DNA of 64,000 bases. It comes from Planctomycetota bacterium. GTDB taxonomy: Bacteria > Planctomycetota > Phycisphaerae > UBA1845. Where the stretch lies: the NCBI GenBank assembly GCA_016208685.1, contig JACQXM010000062.1:1-64000 (forward strand), in the 5' to 3' direction. Below the pieces are notes generated by a model. That model had not been told where the DNA came from. It worked only from the letters and a program-made list of their open reading frames with translations, and searched no databases. Of this stretch, positions 9,901-18,532 are shown piece by piece (the stretch's first letter is position 1; every line of letters begins with the position of its first letter). The position numbers and the translations under genes are program-made.

Positions 9901-10701
9901 CTTGATGCGGCGCTTCAGGTCGGAGGGGTCCTCGAGGTCGGCCTTGTTCGTCGCCCAACGGTCGTAGCACTGCGCGGTTCTGGTGATGAGTTTGGAGCGC
10001 TCCGGGGTCGGGGCCTGGGCGTCGTAGGAGGGAAACTCCGCGCGCAGCTTGTCGATTTCGGCGTTGCGTTTTTCCCCGGGGGGGAGGCCCAGCACGTCCG
10101 TGAGCCGCGCCAGCGGCAGGCTGGTGGCCAGCACCTTGGCCATGGCGGCCTCATAGGCCGCGGCGGCGGCCGTCGCCGCCGTGGTGTCCTCCGACTTCTG
10201 GCTCGCCGAATAGGCGCTGAACGCCGACACCAGTTCCGACAGCAGCGGCTCGCGCTCCACCACTCCGCGCTTCAGCGCTTCCAGGGCCGCGGCGCGCTCG
10301 GATTCACCCGCATTCAGCGCCGACTCCAGTTCGAAGCGCGAAAGGTTGAGCGCCGCGAGGTGCTCCAGGCTGGCGTTGTACTGCTCGCGGCGGGCGATCG
10401 CCTCCTCTGGCGGACGCGGCAGGCGGATTTCCAGACGCGCGTTACCCACCGGGCGCCATTCGAGGTTCATCTGCCCCTTGGGGTCGACCCGATCCTTGAG
10501 GATGGTCATTACCCGCGAGGACAGGCCACGCTGCTCCCCAGGCGACAGTCCCGAGGTGTCGATCTCGAACAGCAGGCTGGTGCCGCCCACCAGGTCGATC
10601 CCACCTTTGAGCTTCTCACCGGGAGGATACAGGATCACGAGGGACAAAACCGCCAGTCCCAGGACCAAAAGCCATTTCAACAGTCGATTCGGGTCATTCA
10701 C
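6901..10701 (-). CDS. secDF: Fused protein translocase subunit SecD-SecF
   Basis: At 1266 residues this is a single-chain SecDF, the proton-driven inner-membrane partner of SecYEG that pulls exported proteins from the periplasmic side. The SecD half (about 1-650) starts with a membrane helix, then LKGGIDLVGGTSLLFEI (D1 region), a long helical insert in the P1 head (about 110-260), and the membrane block with VGMAVDANVLIFERIREE. The SecF half begins near 650 with FDIEFLGGTSVQVDL and ends in a second membrane block with VGYSLNDTIVVFDRIREN. The periplasmic part between the first and second SecF helices spans roughly 350 residues, much more than the 100 or so in typical SecF. The start is ATG at 10701. 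No YajC gene is recognisable upstream. Confidence 0.95.
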   Translation of the reverse strand: MNDPNRLLKWLLVLGLAVLSLVILYPPGEKLKGGIDLVGGTSLLFEIDTSGLSPGEQRGLSSRVMTILKDRVDPKGQMNLEWRPVGNARLEIRLPRPPEEAIARREQYNASLEHLAALNLSRFELESALNAGESERAAALEALKRGVVEREPLLSELVSAFSAYSASQKSEDTTAATAAAAAYEAAMAKVLATSLPLARLTDVLGLPPGEKRNAEIDKLRAEFPSYDAQAPTPERSKLITRTAQCYDRWATNKADLEDPSDLKRRIKGAGVLEFRILADRNASSPENTDPPVQPISKYVEQLKHSGPRPKSGDRYRWFAVEDILKFMHVDSMDKVTAAKDVPGQPIVEEYAGRWYALLHNDLEYGLLQSTQAGRKWKLKAAYPDVNPMTGEHVVAFTLDPRGGQMFGELTGNNVNRSLCIMLDNIAVSHANIEERITERCQIRGRFTPERVYDLVRTLEAGSLPARLKETPLSEQTIGPSLGESNRQRGVRAAVWGGLLVAAFVVFYYGLAGGSVADLALTLNLLFTLALMALMNATFTLPGIAGLILTVGMAVDANVLIFERIREERARGVIFKKALNAGYDRAFSTIFDSNLTTLISCVILGFVGSEEIKGFAIALGLGLVTSMFTALTITRLIFNTLIAKGWLHDLSMRKLIGIPSIDWVGLRRIFWPVSTVVVTCGISLFLGKAYLDPESIFDIEFLGGTSVQVDLKPGVTMSDDEVRQAITSAGGSGQVSAVQWLNQAAEHLASAEAAGGATVGQFTLTSPGLSGDQIAALTRQALENSLERDGIQGRGHTVTYIAKAGELDIDGFKAAVARAAQNVRDSANRLRGARVQSVGEPAEGKDRGVSYEVVTIETNRGLVQAALMAALGDRLDVQRSIDFTATRDEELTREPFFVVETDDQYLSDVIGGDAHYDVRRFRGGVAVEVALGDTEEPIAVETITKRLREVGLQPEFEQYRSRESTVLPLGAPAVGRDGATGYRRFAICAIDESLLYDDDPVQWTDGMARTTLAQVEAALGREKALSKVVQFAPQIAGQTKNRALFATILSLIAIGAYVWLRFGNKEFGLAVIVCLVHDVAVTLGMVAASHWLYSSFIGRPFLVEDFRLDLSVVAAVLTIVGYSLNDTIVVFDRIRENRGRAGTLSGSMINTSINQTMSRTLLTSLTVFIAVFVLYVFGGAGVHAFSYAMLVGVISGTYSTVGIAVPLVHRPRTLHNVTVVLVVLLLLGLIASQVPNLTAQIILALIVVAGGVTSLSKSVAAARLQPA

Positions 10702-11545
10702 TTCTGGTTCGCTCCAACGGGACGGACTTCTGCCGCCCGGAAGGTTTGGTCGGGTGAAGCACGCGTGCGGCGTGTTTCGTCGCCATTCCGCGGATGCCGG
10801 AGGTGCGCCACTCCCGGTCGCGGACCGCTATGTTGACGCGGAAGGTCTGCGGGGGCAACCCGAGGGAGGAGCGTGGGCACGAATCGCGGGCGCGGTCTGC
10901 GCCATGCTTAGTGCGGCGCGGCAAAGGACGCCGTCTGGCACGCGGCAACAATGCAGCCGCCGGGGAACGTCCGCGGCGCCGAACGAGGGGGGCGTGCCGC
11001 AGGGTAGGGGCGACGCGCGTGGCGGTCGACATCCGCAGCGCGATAAGTTCCGCGATTGGCGTGGGGCAGTTGCTCTCCGCAGGCGGCGACGGCTCCTCGT
11101 CACCGGACGGCTTGTTCCGCTCGGCCGCGGCTCCGGCGCCGGTGTCGACAACACCAGGAAATAACGTGAAAATGAATGCCGGCGCGTTAAGCGCCGTGGC
11201 TGATGCGAGCGCGGCGACGATCCAGGGTAGCGTCCCCATAGTAGTCGGGCGATTATACCGGTGCCGGCCGGAGCCGCAACCAGCGCCGACCGCGCCCCTG
11301 CGGAACCTGTGAAATCCCCCGTCGCTGCAGCTCGACAGGTTCGCTCGCGACAGCCGTTTTGTACGATGCTGTTGATTGGTCCGATAAAAGCTGGCGCATC
11401 AGGCACGTGATTGCACATGAGTTCAAGGAGCCGAGAATTATGTCGGGCCTCGAAGAAAAACGTGGAATTGGCGCCTGAGGCTCTTATAATCGAGCGAGTC
11501 CGGTTCGGCGTACCTTCGGCCGGCTGATTTATACCAGAGGATGTC
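10702..11545. other. Long gap between SecDF and the next gene
   Basis: 844 bases separate two divergent genes. One weak candidate is a minus-strand frame from ATG at 11239: its first 40 residues look like a membrane segment (PWIVAALASATALNAPAFIF), but the rest turns into arginine/proline-rich sequence with no third-position GC preference, so it may be a remnant or chance. A TATAAT also lies at 11485-11490 on the plus strand, 56 bases before the DUF2617-like gene, without a good -35 partner. Confidence 0.5.
11252..11279 (-). promoter_or_regulatory. Candidate promoter pointing toward secDF
   Basis: On the minus strand TTGCGG (11274-11279) and a perfect TATAAT (11252-11257) are separated by 16 bases. 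It could serve secDF with a leader of about 540 bases, or the weak reading frame that starts at 11239. The -35 match is only three of six. Confidence 0.35.
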
Positions 11546-12115
11546 GTGGAACGAGGACAGACCAAACAACGAGTAGAGGACTTGCAGTTCTGCCTGTACC
11601 AGCGGGCCCTGCATCCGGAGCTGTTCCATATTCAGCGCGTCAAGCGCGTGCAGCAAGCGCGCTACCAGGCTGAGGTGTGGATCGTGGGTCTTACCCACGT
11701 GGTCACGGTGCAGGCCGGCGATCAGATTCTGACCGAGCTCATCGCCGAGGATACCGAGCTCCTTCCGAAGTCGGGCCTGGTTACGTCTTTCCGCTTCCGT
11801 GGAGAGCGCGACCACACCCAATCGTTTAACAACGATGTCAAATACATTCTTTCAACCCAGGTTGAACGGATGACTCCGCAACTTTTCCCCGCTACGCACC
11901 GGGACTATGTGCACTACGCGCAGAACCGGGGGATGTTCGAGTCCTTCGACGAGTGGACCTCCGACGGACTAGCCCCCTTCACCTTCGTGGACTTCGATGC
12001 TCGGGACCACGAGTTCCATGTGCATGCGTTCCACGCGTATCCGGACGAGCTGACCCTGCTGAAAACGCAGTCCATCTTCGAGATCGGTCGGCGGCCGGCG
12101 CCGGCGCGGCGATAA
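11546..12115 (+). CDS. DUF2617-like protein of unknown function
   Basis: A 189-residue soluble protein without signal peptide or membrane helices. The order of motifs, a HVVTVQAGDQILTELIAED strand pair near residues 50-70 and a C-terminal AFHAYPDELTLLKTQSIFE segment, resembles the DUF2617 family described from actinomycetes and planctomycetes, whose function is unknown. It is rich in aromatic and histidine residues in the second half. The start is ATG at 11546. It is followed by the convergent fbp gene after only 38 bases. Family membership is from memory of motif order and is moderately sure. Confidence 0.6.
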   Translation: MERGQTKQRVEDLQFCLYQRALHPELFHIQRVKRVQQARYQAEVWIVGLTHVVTVQAGDQILTELIAEDTELLPKSGLVTSFRFRGERDHTQSFNNDVKYILSTQVERMTPQLFPATHRDYVHYAQNRGMFESFDEWTSDGLAPFTFVDFDARDHEFHVHAFHAYPDELTLLKTQSIFEIGRRPAPARR

Positions 12116-12153
12116 CGCAGGATCGTGCGGCCCCCGGCGCTAGCGACGCGCGC

Positions 12154-13161
12154 CTAGGACTTCCAGAACGATAGCACGCGATCCACGTCCGCCTTGCTTC
12201 CGATGACCAGCGGCGTTCGCTCGTGCAAGGCCTTGGGCGTCTTCTCCAGAATGCGCTGCCTGCCGTCCGTCGCCGCTCCCCCCGCCTGCTCGGCGATGAA
12301 CGCCAGCGGGTTGGCCTCGTAGAGCAGGCGAAGCTTGCCGTCCGGGGCTTTCTTGGTGGGCGGGTAGATGAACACGCCGCCGCGCAGCAGCGTGCGGTGG
12401 AAGTCCGCCACCAGCGAACCCACGTAGCGCAGGCTGCGACCGGCCTCTTTGGTCTTCGTCCAATCAAGGTACGCCTGGATTCCGTCCGGGAACTGCGCGC
12501 GGTAGGCCTCGTTGATGCTGTAGGTGTCGCCCTTGGCGGGCATTCTGACGTTCTCGCGCGAGAGGCGGTACGCCCCGATGGAGGGGTCGAGCGTGAACAT
12601 GTGCACGCCGTCGCCGGTGGTGTAGGCGAGGACGGTGCTGCTGCTGTACACCACGTACCCGGCGGCCACCTGGCGAAAACCCGGTTGCAGGATGTGATCC
12701 ATCACCTGACCGGCTTCGATCTCCGGGCGGCGCTGGAGGATAGCGAAGATGGTGCCGATGGAGACGTTCACGTCGATGTTGCTCGAGCCATCGAGCGGAT
12801 CGAAGAGGATGATGTACTTGGAATGGTCGTCGAAGTCCTTGATGATGTGCGGTTCGTCATCCTCCTCCGAGGCCATGATGCCCACGTTGCCGCGATATCC
12901 CAGGCAAGCCAGGATCGTCTCGTTGGCGATCACGTCGAGCTGCTGCACCAGCTCGCCCTGCACGTTCACCGCGCCTGTTCCACCCAGGATATCGCGCAGT
13001 CCCGCACGGCGCACGTGGTCCGCGATAACCTTGGTCGCGAGTGTGATACCCGAGAGCAGCCAACTGAACTCACCGGTGGCGTTGGGATGGTAGGCCCGTT
13101 GCCGTTCCATCACGTGTTGCTCTACATTGCGGATGGGCTCAACGCGGCCGGACTTTTCCAT
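12154..13161 (-). CDS. fbp: Fructose-1,6-bisphosphatase, class I
   Basis: This 335-residue enzyme removes the 1-phosphate of fructose 1,6-bisphosphate in gluconeogenesis. Metal-site acidic residues appear as MASEEDDEP (about 97-104) and the family signature FDPLDGSSNID (about 120-130). Downstream are the substrate-binding segments RYVGSLVADFHRTL and KGDTYSINEA, and near the C-terminus the EQAGG motif. Length matches the class I family. ATG at 13161 is chosen because AAGGAG lies 9 bases upstream and the protein then begins just ahead of the conserved N-terminal helix; the open frame extends another 50 residues without conserved features. It is divergent from the DUF6600 gene with a 152-base shared promoter region. 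Confidence 0.96.
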   Translation of the reverse strand: MEKSGRVEPIRNVEQHVMERQRAYHPNATGEFSWLLSGITLATKVIADHVRRAGLRDILGGTGAVNVQGELVQQLDVIANETILACLGYRGNVGIMASEEDDEPHIIKDFDDHSKYIILFDPLDGSSNIDVNVSIGTIFAILQRRPEIEAGQVMDHILQPGFRQVAAGYVVYSSSTVLAYTTGDGVHMFTLDPSIGAYRLSRENVRMPAKGDTYSINEAYRAQFPDGIQAYLDWTKTKEAGRSLRYVGSLVADFHRTLLRGGVFIYPPTKKAPDGKLRLLYEANPLAFIAEQAGGAATDGRQRILEKTPKALHERTPLVIGSKADVDRVLSFWKS

Positions 13162-13313
13162 CGAATCGACTCCTTGGTTGTTGGTGCGTGATGGTAACGG
13201 GCGGGCGGCACACAGCAAAGCGGCGACTCGCGTCGGCGCCTTGCCCGGAACACTGTAACATCCGATAATTCGGCGCCACGGTGCAGCGTCTCCGACCTTG
13301 AAGGAGCACAAAC

Positions 13314-14450
13314 ATGCCAGGAACGTCCAGCAGCCATCGACGAACCCTCATTGTCGCCGCGGCCCTCGCGACGGCGCTCCCTGCCGGCGCGGCGCGCGTG
13401 CGGGCACACGTTGAGTTGGACATCGATGTTTTCGTCGATGCCCTCGCACCGCACGGCGAGTGGCTGCAAACCGAGTCCCTGGGTTGGGTGTGGACGCCGT
13501 ACGATGTCCCGGTCGGTTGGCGGCCTTACACCGACGGACGTTGGGTCTATGCCGACGACTGCGGGTGGACGTTCGTGTCCGACGTCGAATGGGGATGGGC
13601 GGTGTTTCACTATGGCCGGTGGGCGTTCGACCCCCATTTCGGTTGGGTTTGGGTGCCGGGAACGGAATGGGCGCCGGCGTGGGTGGCGTGGCGAAGCGGC
13701 GAAGGGTACGTGGGATGGGCGCCGCTGCCGCCGCAGGCAACGTGGCACGTGGGCGTGGGGATCAGCTTGGGCGGGGTGGACATCGACGTGGCTATTGAGC
13801 CGCTGGCGTGGAGCTTCGTTGAGGAACGCGTGCTGGTTGAGCCGCGGATCGAGAAGCACGTGGTGCTTCCGGCGCGGAACATAACGCTCTGCCGACGCAC
13901 CACCCCGGTGATTCGCTACGCCTCCGTGGCCGGTCGGGTGGTCAATGTCAGCATCGACTCCGGTCGCGTCGCGGCGGCGATCGGTCGGCCGGTGCCGCGG
14001 GTGCGCATCCGCGACGTGGACGACGTCACCGTCATTCGCTCGGCGCCCACCACGGATACCGAGGTGGCGGTGTTTCGGCCCAAGGTGCGAAAGACAACGG
14101 TCGAGGTAACAAACCGAGTAGTGGCGTCGCCGCGTCGCGTCGAGCCGCCGGTGTTGCGCGAGGTGGAAACCACGGAGCTCGCCGATTGGGATGACCGCGT
14201 TGTCCGCGAGCGCAAGCGACTGGAGGCGGAACAGGAACGGGAACGTGCCGCCCCGCCGCCGGGGGTCTCGGCCGAGGATCTGCCCCGCCGCCACGCCGAG
14301 GAGCGCGAGGAACTTGAACGCCAGCAGCGCAAGCAGAAAGCGGTGCTCGAGCGCTGGCAGCAGCGTGATCGCGAGGATACGCCCAAGCGGACCGCTTCAC
14401 CGGCGCGCAAGCACAAGGTGCTCAAGGAGCGGGACGAAAAGCGGAAGTAG
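13314..14450 (+). CDS. DUF6600 tyrosine/tryptophan-repeat secreted protein
   Basis: The 378-residue product carries a signal peptide (about 1-31, ending VRA). Residues 35-150 hold repeated aromatic motifs such as GWVWTPYDV, RPYTDGRWVYADDCGWTF, HYGRWAFD and GWVWVPGTEWAPAWVAWR, the hallmark of the DUF6600 region seen in exported proteins of many Gram-negative and planctomycete genomes. From about residue 285 to the end it is a charged Glu/Arg/Lys-rich helix likely to form a coiled coil. Function is unknown; a cell-envelope or surface role is inferred from export. An AAGGAGCA ribosome binding site precedes the ATG. Confidence 0.8.
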   Translation: MPGTSSSHRRTLIVAAALATALPAGAARVRAHVELDIDVFVDALAPHGEWLQTESLGWVWTPYDVPVGWRPYTDGRWVYADDCGWTFVSDVEWGWAVFHYGRWAFDPHFGWVWVPGTEWAPAWVAWRSGEGYVGWAPLPPQATWHVGVGISLGGVDIDVAIEPLAWSFVEERVLVEPRIEKHVVLPARNITLCRRTTPVIRYASVAGRVVNVSIDSGRVAAAIGRPVPRVRIRDVDDVTVIRSAPTTDTEVAVFRPKVRKTTVEVTNRVVASPRRVEPPVLREVETTELADWDDRVVRERKRLEAEQERERAAPPPGVSAEDLPRRHAEEREELERQQRKQKAVLERWQQRDREDTPKRTASPARKHKVLKERDEKRK

Positions 14451-14779
14451 TGGTCGCTTGCTGAGTCCGAGTTCGGGGCGGCTTGCGGCGATCGTTGCGC
14501 GACCGACTGTCGAGCAGGGCTTTTCTCGTCGCCCGCCTCGTTTCCGACCGAACCTCGCCTGGGTTAAGGGGCAATCGGCGGTTGTGGTGCGCTGCGGCAA
14601 GGCGCGCCTGCCGGTGCAGTACAGGGTCGCTTGACCACGACCTGCCGGACCATGTTCACAGCTCGCAACGCAGCCGGTTGGCACGATACGGCGGCGGCAG
14701 CGCGCGCTTCGTCTCCCACCGGGTGCAGGAGTGCCGTCAACCGCGAGTAGGGGAAACCCCCGCGGCGGCCCGATTTTTG

Positions 14780-14809
14780 TTGGCGCAGCGATGGGCGGAT
14801 GTCTATAAT
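14780..14809 (+). promoter_or_regulatory. Candidate promoter of the secreted protease
   Basis: TTGGCG (14780-14785) and a perfect TATAAT (14804-14809) are spaced 18 bases apart, giving a leader of about 180 bases before the protease ATG. The rest of the 14451-14998 gap shows no gene. Confidence 0.5.
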
Positions 14810-14998
14810 CCGACTCCCGGAAGGCGGTGGTCGCTTGGTGCGTCAGGTTGCCGACAGTTCGGGATTTCCGCGCGGGCTCTCTGTAACTATCTTCATTTTC
14901 CGGCCACCGTTCCGTTCCCTCATAGGTGTCATCGTTGGCTCCTGACGGGCGCGTCACCCGGCGGGGGCGGTGTATTTACCTTACCTAAGGAGACTGGT

Positions 14999-16486
14999 AT
15001 GCAGAGGTGGATCATGAGCGATCGCTGGTCCGTGCTCGTCGCGCTCGCCGTTTTCGGCGCGGGGGCCACGGTTCTGGCGGCCGACCGCGCGGCAGCGCGG
15101 CCGGCGGGTGTGCTGCCGGAGGTAGCCACGCAGGGTGTGGCACCGGCGGCGGAGAAGGCCTTCCAGGCCGCATTGGTGGAGTGGCTGGACACGGAGCGGC
15201 CGGCCGACGTGCTCGGGCGCCCCATCCAAGCCCGCATTTCGCAGGAAGAGTTGCTCGCCATTGAGCAGCCGGAGCCGGTCAACGGCGCGCCCCTGAAGGT
15301 AGGCACGGTGGTGTCGCTGGGCGCCGACCGCATCGACATTAGCGGCGTCGCGCCGCTGGAAGCGGCGGCGGCCGGCCGTGCGATCGCGGGCGGGACCTTC
15401 AGCCCGACGGCCGACGGCGGCTTCGTCTGGGCGGCGAGCGTCGGTTCCGAGTACGCGGGCGGCGTGCGCCTGCACATTGAGAACCTCTCCCTGCCCGCCA
15501 ACGCGGAGTTGTATTTCTATAACGGCAGCGGCGAGGCCTACGGCCCCTACACCGGCGCCGGCCCGGAAGGCACCGGCGAGTTCTGGACGCCCTCCGTCCT
15601 TGGCCGCCAGGGCGTGCTCCAGATGCGCTTCCAGGCTCCCGTCACCGACGAGGACCTGGCAGACGTGAGTTTGACGGTGAACGAAGTCGGGCACATCAGC
15701 CGCAGCTTCTTCGGCTTCGGCAATGAGCAGGTCGGAACCTGCGGGATCAACGCCGACTGCGTCGTGAACACCAATTGCGCCAATGACCCGATCGTCGCCA
15801 ATGCGGAACTGGCCGTGGCCAAGATGCTGTGGATCTCGGGGGCTTTCATCTATACCTGCACCGGCGGACTCCTCGCCGATACCGTTCCCAGCAGCCAGAT
15901 CCCGTACTTTCTGACGGCCAATCACTGCCTCAGCAAGAGCAACTCGAACCTCGAAGCCTTCTTCCAGTACCAGGCGGCCTGCGGCTCAACCGCCAACTGC
16001 ACCGGCACCTGGGACGACCCTCCGCCCGGGTCCTATGCCGGCAAGACGGTCGGCGCCACGGTAAAGGCCAGCAACCGAAAAGGCGATTTCACCCTCCTGC
16101 AACTGAACCAGAATCCGCCCGCGGGCAGCTACTTCCTGGGGTGGACGAGTACGGCGGTCGCGAATTCCAACGGTACGCTGCTGTACCGGGTGAGTCACCC
16201 CTCCGGCGCGCCGCAGTCCTACTCGCGACACAGCGTGAGCACCTCGGCACCGACGTGCACCGGCTGGCCGCGTGGAGAGCGCATCTACAGCCGGGACCAG
16301 GAAGGCGCGACCGAAGGCGGCAGCAGCGGTTCGCCGGTGATCAATGCGGCGGGACAAGTCGTCGGCCAGCTCTCGGGCGCCTGCGGCACCAACCTGAACG
16401 ATGTCTGTGACAGCGTCCGCAATGCGACGGTTGACGGTGCCTTCGCGTACTATTGGAGCAAGGTCCAGCCCTACCTTTCACCGTGA
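14999..16486 (+). CDS. Secreted trypsin-fold serine protease
   Basis: From the ATG at 14999, with TAAGGAG 6 bases upstream, the protein is 495 residues. A signal peptide (to about residue 28, VLAADRA) is followed by a propeptide-like region to about 240. The peptidase domain opens with a cysteine-rich segment (TCGINADCVV) and shows the trypsin-fold triad in order: His309 in LTANHCLS, Asp363 in GDFTLLQL, Ser443 in EGGSSGSPV. Paired cysteines and the overall order resemble lysyl endopeptidase-type S1 proteases. It should be exported and activated outside the cytoplasm. The frame is open for another 172 codons upstream, but that part lacks coding character and would hide the signal peptide. A hairpin follows the stop. 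Confidence 0.88.
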   Translation: MQRWIMSDRWSVLVALAVFGAGATVLAADRAAARPAGVLPEVATQGVAPAAEKAFQAALVEWLDTERPADVLGRPIQARISQEELLAIEQPEPVNGAPLKVGTVVSLGADRIDISGVAPLEAAAAGRAIAGGTFSPTADGGFVWAASVGSEYAGGVRLHIENLSLPANAELYFYNGSGEAYGPYTGAGPEGTGEFWTPSVLGRQGVLQMRFQAPVTDEDLADVSLTVNEVGHISRSFFGFGNEQVGTCGINADCVVNTNCANDPIVANAELAVAKMLWISGAFIYTCTGGLLADTVPSSQIPYFLTANHCLSKSNSNLEAFFQYQAACGSTANCTGTWDDPPPGSYAGKTVGATVKASNRKGDFTLLQLNQNPPAGSYFLGWTSTAVANSNGTLLYRVSHPSGAPQSYSRHSVSTSAPTCTGWPRGERIYSRDQEGATEGGSSGSPVINAAGQVVGQLSGACGTNLNDVCDSVRNATVDGAFAYYWSKVQPYLSP

Positions 16487-16577
16487 TGTGAATTCGCCCC
16501 GCGCGCCATTCCGCCCGGTTGGTACCGGAGTGGCGGCGGCGCCCGGGTTCATCGTTTACCAAGCTCTTGAGAGTAAC

Positions 16578-16610
16578 GCGGGCGGGCGCCCTCTGGCGCC
16601 AGCCCGCTTT
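16578..16610 (+). terminator. Probable intrinsic terminator after the protease gene
   Basis: GCGGGCGGGCGCC (16578-16590) pairs with GGCGCCAGCCCGC (16595-16607) with one mismatch around a CTCT loop, and TTT follows directly. It sits 92 bases after the protease stop codon. Confidence 0.5.
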
Positions 16611-16711
16611 CGCTAGCCCGTGACCGTGCGCGGCGACTCGCGTCGCGCGGCGCTCCACCGGCGGACGTCTTACACCGCCCCGCGGCAATCATCGCGGGCG
16701 GACAGGCGGGG

Positions 16712-17200
16712 TTGCGAAACCACATGAAGAAGGTCCGAACCCCAGACCTGCGGAAGCTGGCACGACGCCAGCGCTGGATGTTGTGGCTGGTGCTGCTCGG
16801 GCTTGCGTCGCAGTTTCTGCCCGCCTTGCTGGGCACGCCGTTCGACCAGGTCATCCTGGTGGTGCTGGTCGTCGTGCAGATCGCGGTTTACATCCTTCTG
16901 ATTCTCGGAGTCGTGTTGCTGCTGACCGCCGAGGGAAACCACCCTGCGATCGTGATCCCCTGCGCCATCGTCATGGTTGCCCCCTGCGCTAACCTGCTGG
17001 TGTTGGCGATGGTGAATATGAGTGCCACCCGAACCCTCCGTCGCGCCGGGCTGCGGGTGGGGTTCATGGGAGCCAGAGATGAGGACGTGGAACGTGTTCT
17101 GGATCCGTCCCTCTGCAAAGGCTGCAGTTACAACCTGACGGGCAATGTTAGCGGGATCTGCCCGGAGTGCGGTCGGCCCATCGCACCAGCCGCAACCTGA
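16712..17200 (+). CDS. Membrane protein with C-terminal zinc ribbon
   Basis: A 162-residue protein with three likely membrane helices (about 20-40, 45-70 and 82-105) followed by a cytoplasmic tail ending in CKGCSYNLTGNVSGICPECG, four cysteines forming a zinc ribbon. This CxxCxYxLxG...CPECG tail recurs in many small planctomycete membrane proteins; role unknown. The frame starts with TTG at 16712 beside GGCGGGG; ATG at 16724 is the alternative and has better spacing from that site. A shorter relative of the same tail occurs at 19872-20180. Confidence 0.65.
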   Translation: MRNHMKKVRTPDLRKLARRQRWMLWLVLLGLASQFLPALLGTPFDQVILVVLVVVQIAVYILLILGVVLLLTAEGNHPAIVIPCAIVMVAPCANLLVLAMVNMSATRTLRRAGLRVGFMGARDEDVERVLDPSLCKGCSYNLTGNVSGICPECGRPIAPAAT

Positions 17201-17471
17201 CGACCGGTTCCGTCTTTCCATGAGCGACGCCACCGGCGACTCGGCCGGCATGCCAACCGCCGCCGGCGCAACGCGATCCCTGCCACCCTCGAGCGCGACG
17301 GTGCTTGGGCGCCGGGCCGACGACCGGGCGCCGAAGGGCTCGATCGGGCGTCACCTTGCCCCCGGCGCGAGCCGCCTTTAAGCTATCGACCGGGGTTCGC
17401 GGAAGGCGCGAATCATGCTGTTCTCGACCCGGGCTCGGCCAGGCCGGGATGCAGGTCGCTGGGAGGCGGCG

Positions 17472-18458
17472 GTGGCCCACCGTTTCATAGGCGAGTTACG
17501 TGCCGGGGATCGCCTCGAGGACGAGGTGTTCCTCGTTCGCTCCAAGGACCTGCGCACCACGACCGCCGGCGGTCTCTATGTGCATGCCGTGCTCTGTGAC
17601 CGCACCGGGCAGCTCGTCGCCCGCCAATGGCAAGCGACGGATGCCGGCTTCCAGAGCATCCCCGAGGGCGGGTTCCTGCGCTTCAAGGGGCGGGTGGAGA
17701 ACTACAAGGGGAACCTGCAATTCATCATCGACGCCATGCGCCCGGCGGAGGCCGGCTCATTCGAGGTGGCCGACTATCTGCCGGTGGCCAAAGGTGATCC
17801 GGAGCGGATGTTCGCGCGGCTCACGGAGATCCTGGGCAATATCAAGCACGTGGATTTGAAGGCGCTGATCGGCGAGTTCCTCGCCGACGAAGCGTTGATG
17901 GTCAAGTTCCGGCGCGCGCCGGCGGCGGTGAACATGCACCACGCCTACATCGGCGGCCTGCTGGAGCACACGCTGAACCTGTTGGAAGTTGCGCTGGTGG
18001 TCCTGCCGCGTTATCCCAAGCTCAGCCGCGACCTGGTGCTGGCGGGCCTGTTCCTGCACGACATCGGCAAGGCGGAGGAGCTCTGCTTCGACACCAGCAT
18101 CGGATATACGGACAACGGGCAACTGCTCGGGCACATCGTGCAGGCGGCGATGTGGATCGAGCAGAAGGCGGCGGCGGTTGCCGCACGCGTGGGGCGTCCG
18201 GTTCCCGAGCCCGTGCTGCGCACCTTGCAGCACATTGTGCTCAGCCACCACGGGCAGTACGCCTTCGGCAGTCCCAAGCTGCCGGCGATTCCCGAGGCTA
18301 TCCTGGTGCATTACCTGGACAACCTGGATGCCAAAGTGACCATGTTCCTGTCGGAGATCGAGAACGATCGCGATCCCGCCGGACACTGGACGAACTTCAA
18401 CAAGGCCCTGGAAACGAAGGTTTACAAACCGGACGTCATGGGGGCACGCGGGGGATGA
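17472..18458 (+). CDS. YhaM-like 3'-5' exoribonuclease (OB fold plus HD domain)
   Basis: The protein pairs an N-terminal OB-fold nucleic-acid-binding domain (about 1-95, VHAVLCDRTGQLVARQW) with an HD phosphohydrolase domain: HHAYIGGLLEHT (about 156), FLHDIGKAEE (about 194) and LSHHGQYAFGSP (about 257). This order defines the YhaM/CBF1 family of 3'-5' exoribonucleases that act on RNA and single-stranded DNA with divalent metal. GTG at 17472 is preferred because GGGAGG lies 7 bases upstream, giving 328 residues, close to the family length; an ATG at 17415 would add 19 residues. It lies 74 bases before gcvPA on the same strand, so co-transcription is possible. Confidence 0.85.
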   Translation: MAHRFIGELRAGDRLEDEVFLVRSKDLRTTTAGGLYVHAVLCDRTGQLVARQWQATDAGFQSIPEGGFLRFKGRVENYKGNLQFIIDAMRPAEAGSFEVADYLPVAKGDPERMFARLTEILGNIKHVDLKALIGEFLADEALMVKFRRAPAAVNMHHAYIGGLLEHTLNLLEVALVVLPRYPKLSRDLVLAGLFLHDIGKAEELCFDTSIGYTDNGQLLGHIVQAAMWIEQKAAAVAARVGRPVPEPVLRTLQHIVLSHHGQYAFGSPKLPAIPEAILVHYLDNLDAKVTMFLSEIENDRDPAGHWTNFNKALETKVYKPDVMGARGG

Positions 18459-18532
18459 GCCGCGACCGGCGCAGCGCCGCGTCGACGGACCCGGTTCCGC
18501 GGCGCAGCATGCCGGTGGCGCGCTAACCAGCC

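Noticed and set aside
10694..11239. Possible small membrane protein upstream of secDF
   Set aside because: Only the first 40 residues look coding; the rest is low-complexity with poor codon pattern and no ribosome binding site, so it is noted only within the gap entry.
14483..14998. N-terminal extension of the secreted protease
   Set aside because: The open frame upstream lacks coding character and the ATG at 14999 has an ideal ribosome binding site followed by a signal peptide.
18459..18532. Glycine riboswitch before gcvPA
   Set aside because: Only 74 bases are available and no tandem aptamer-like structure or conserved core was seen.
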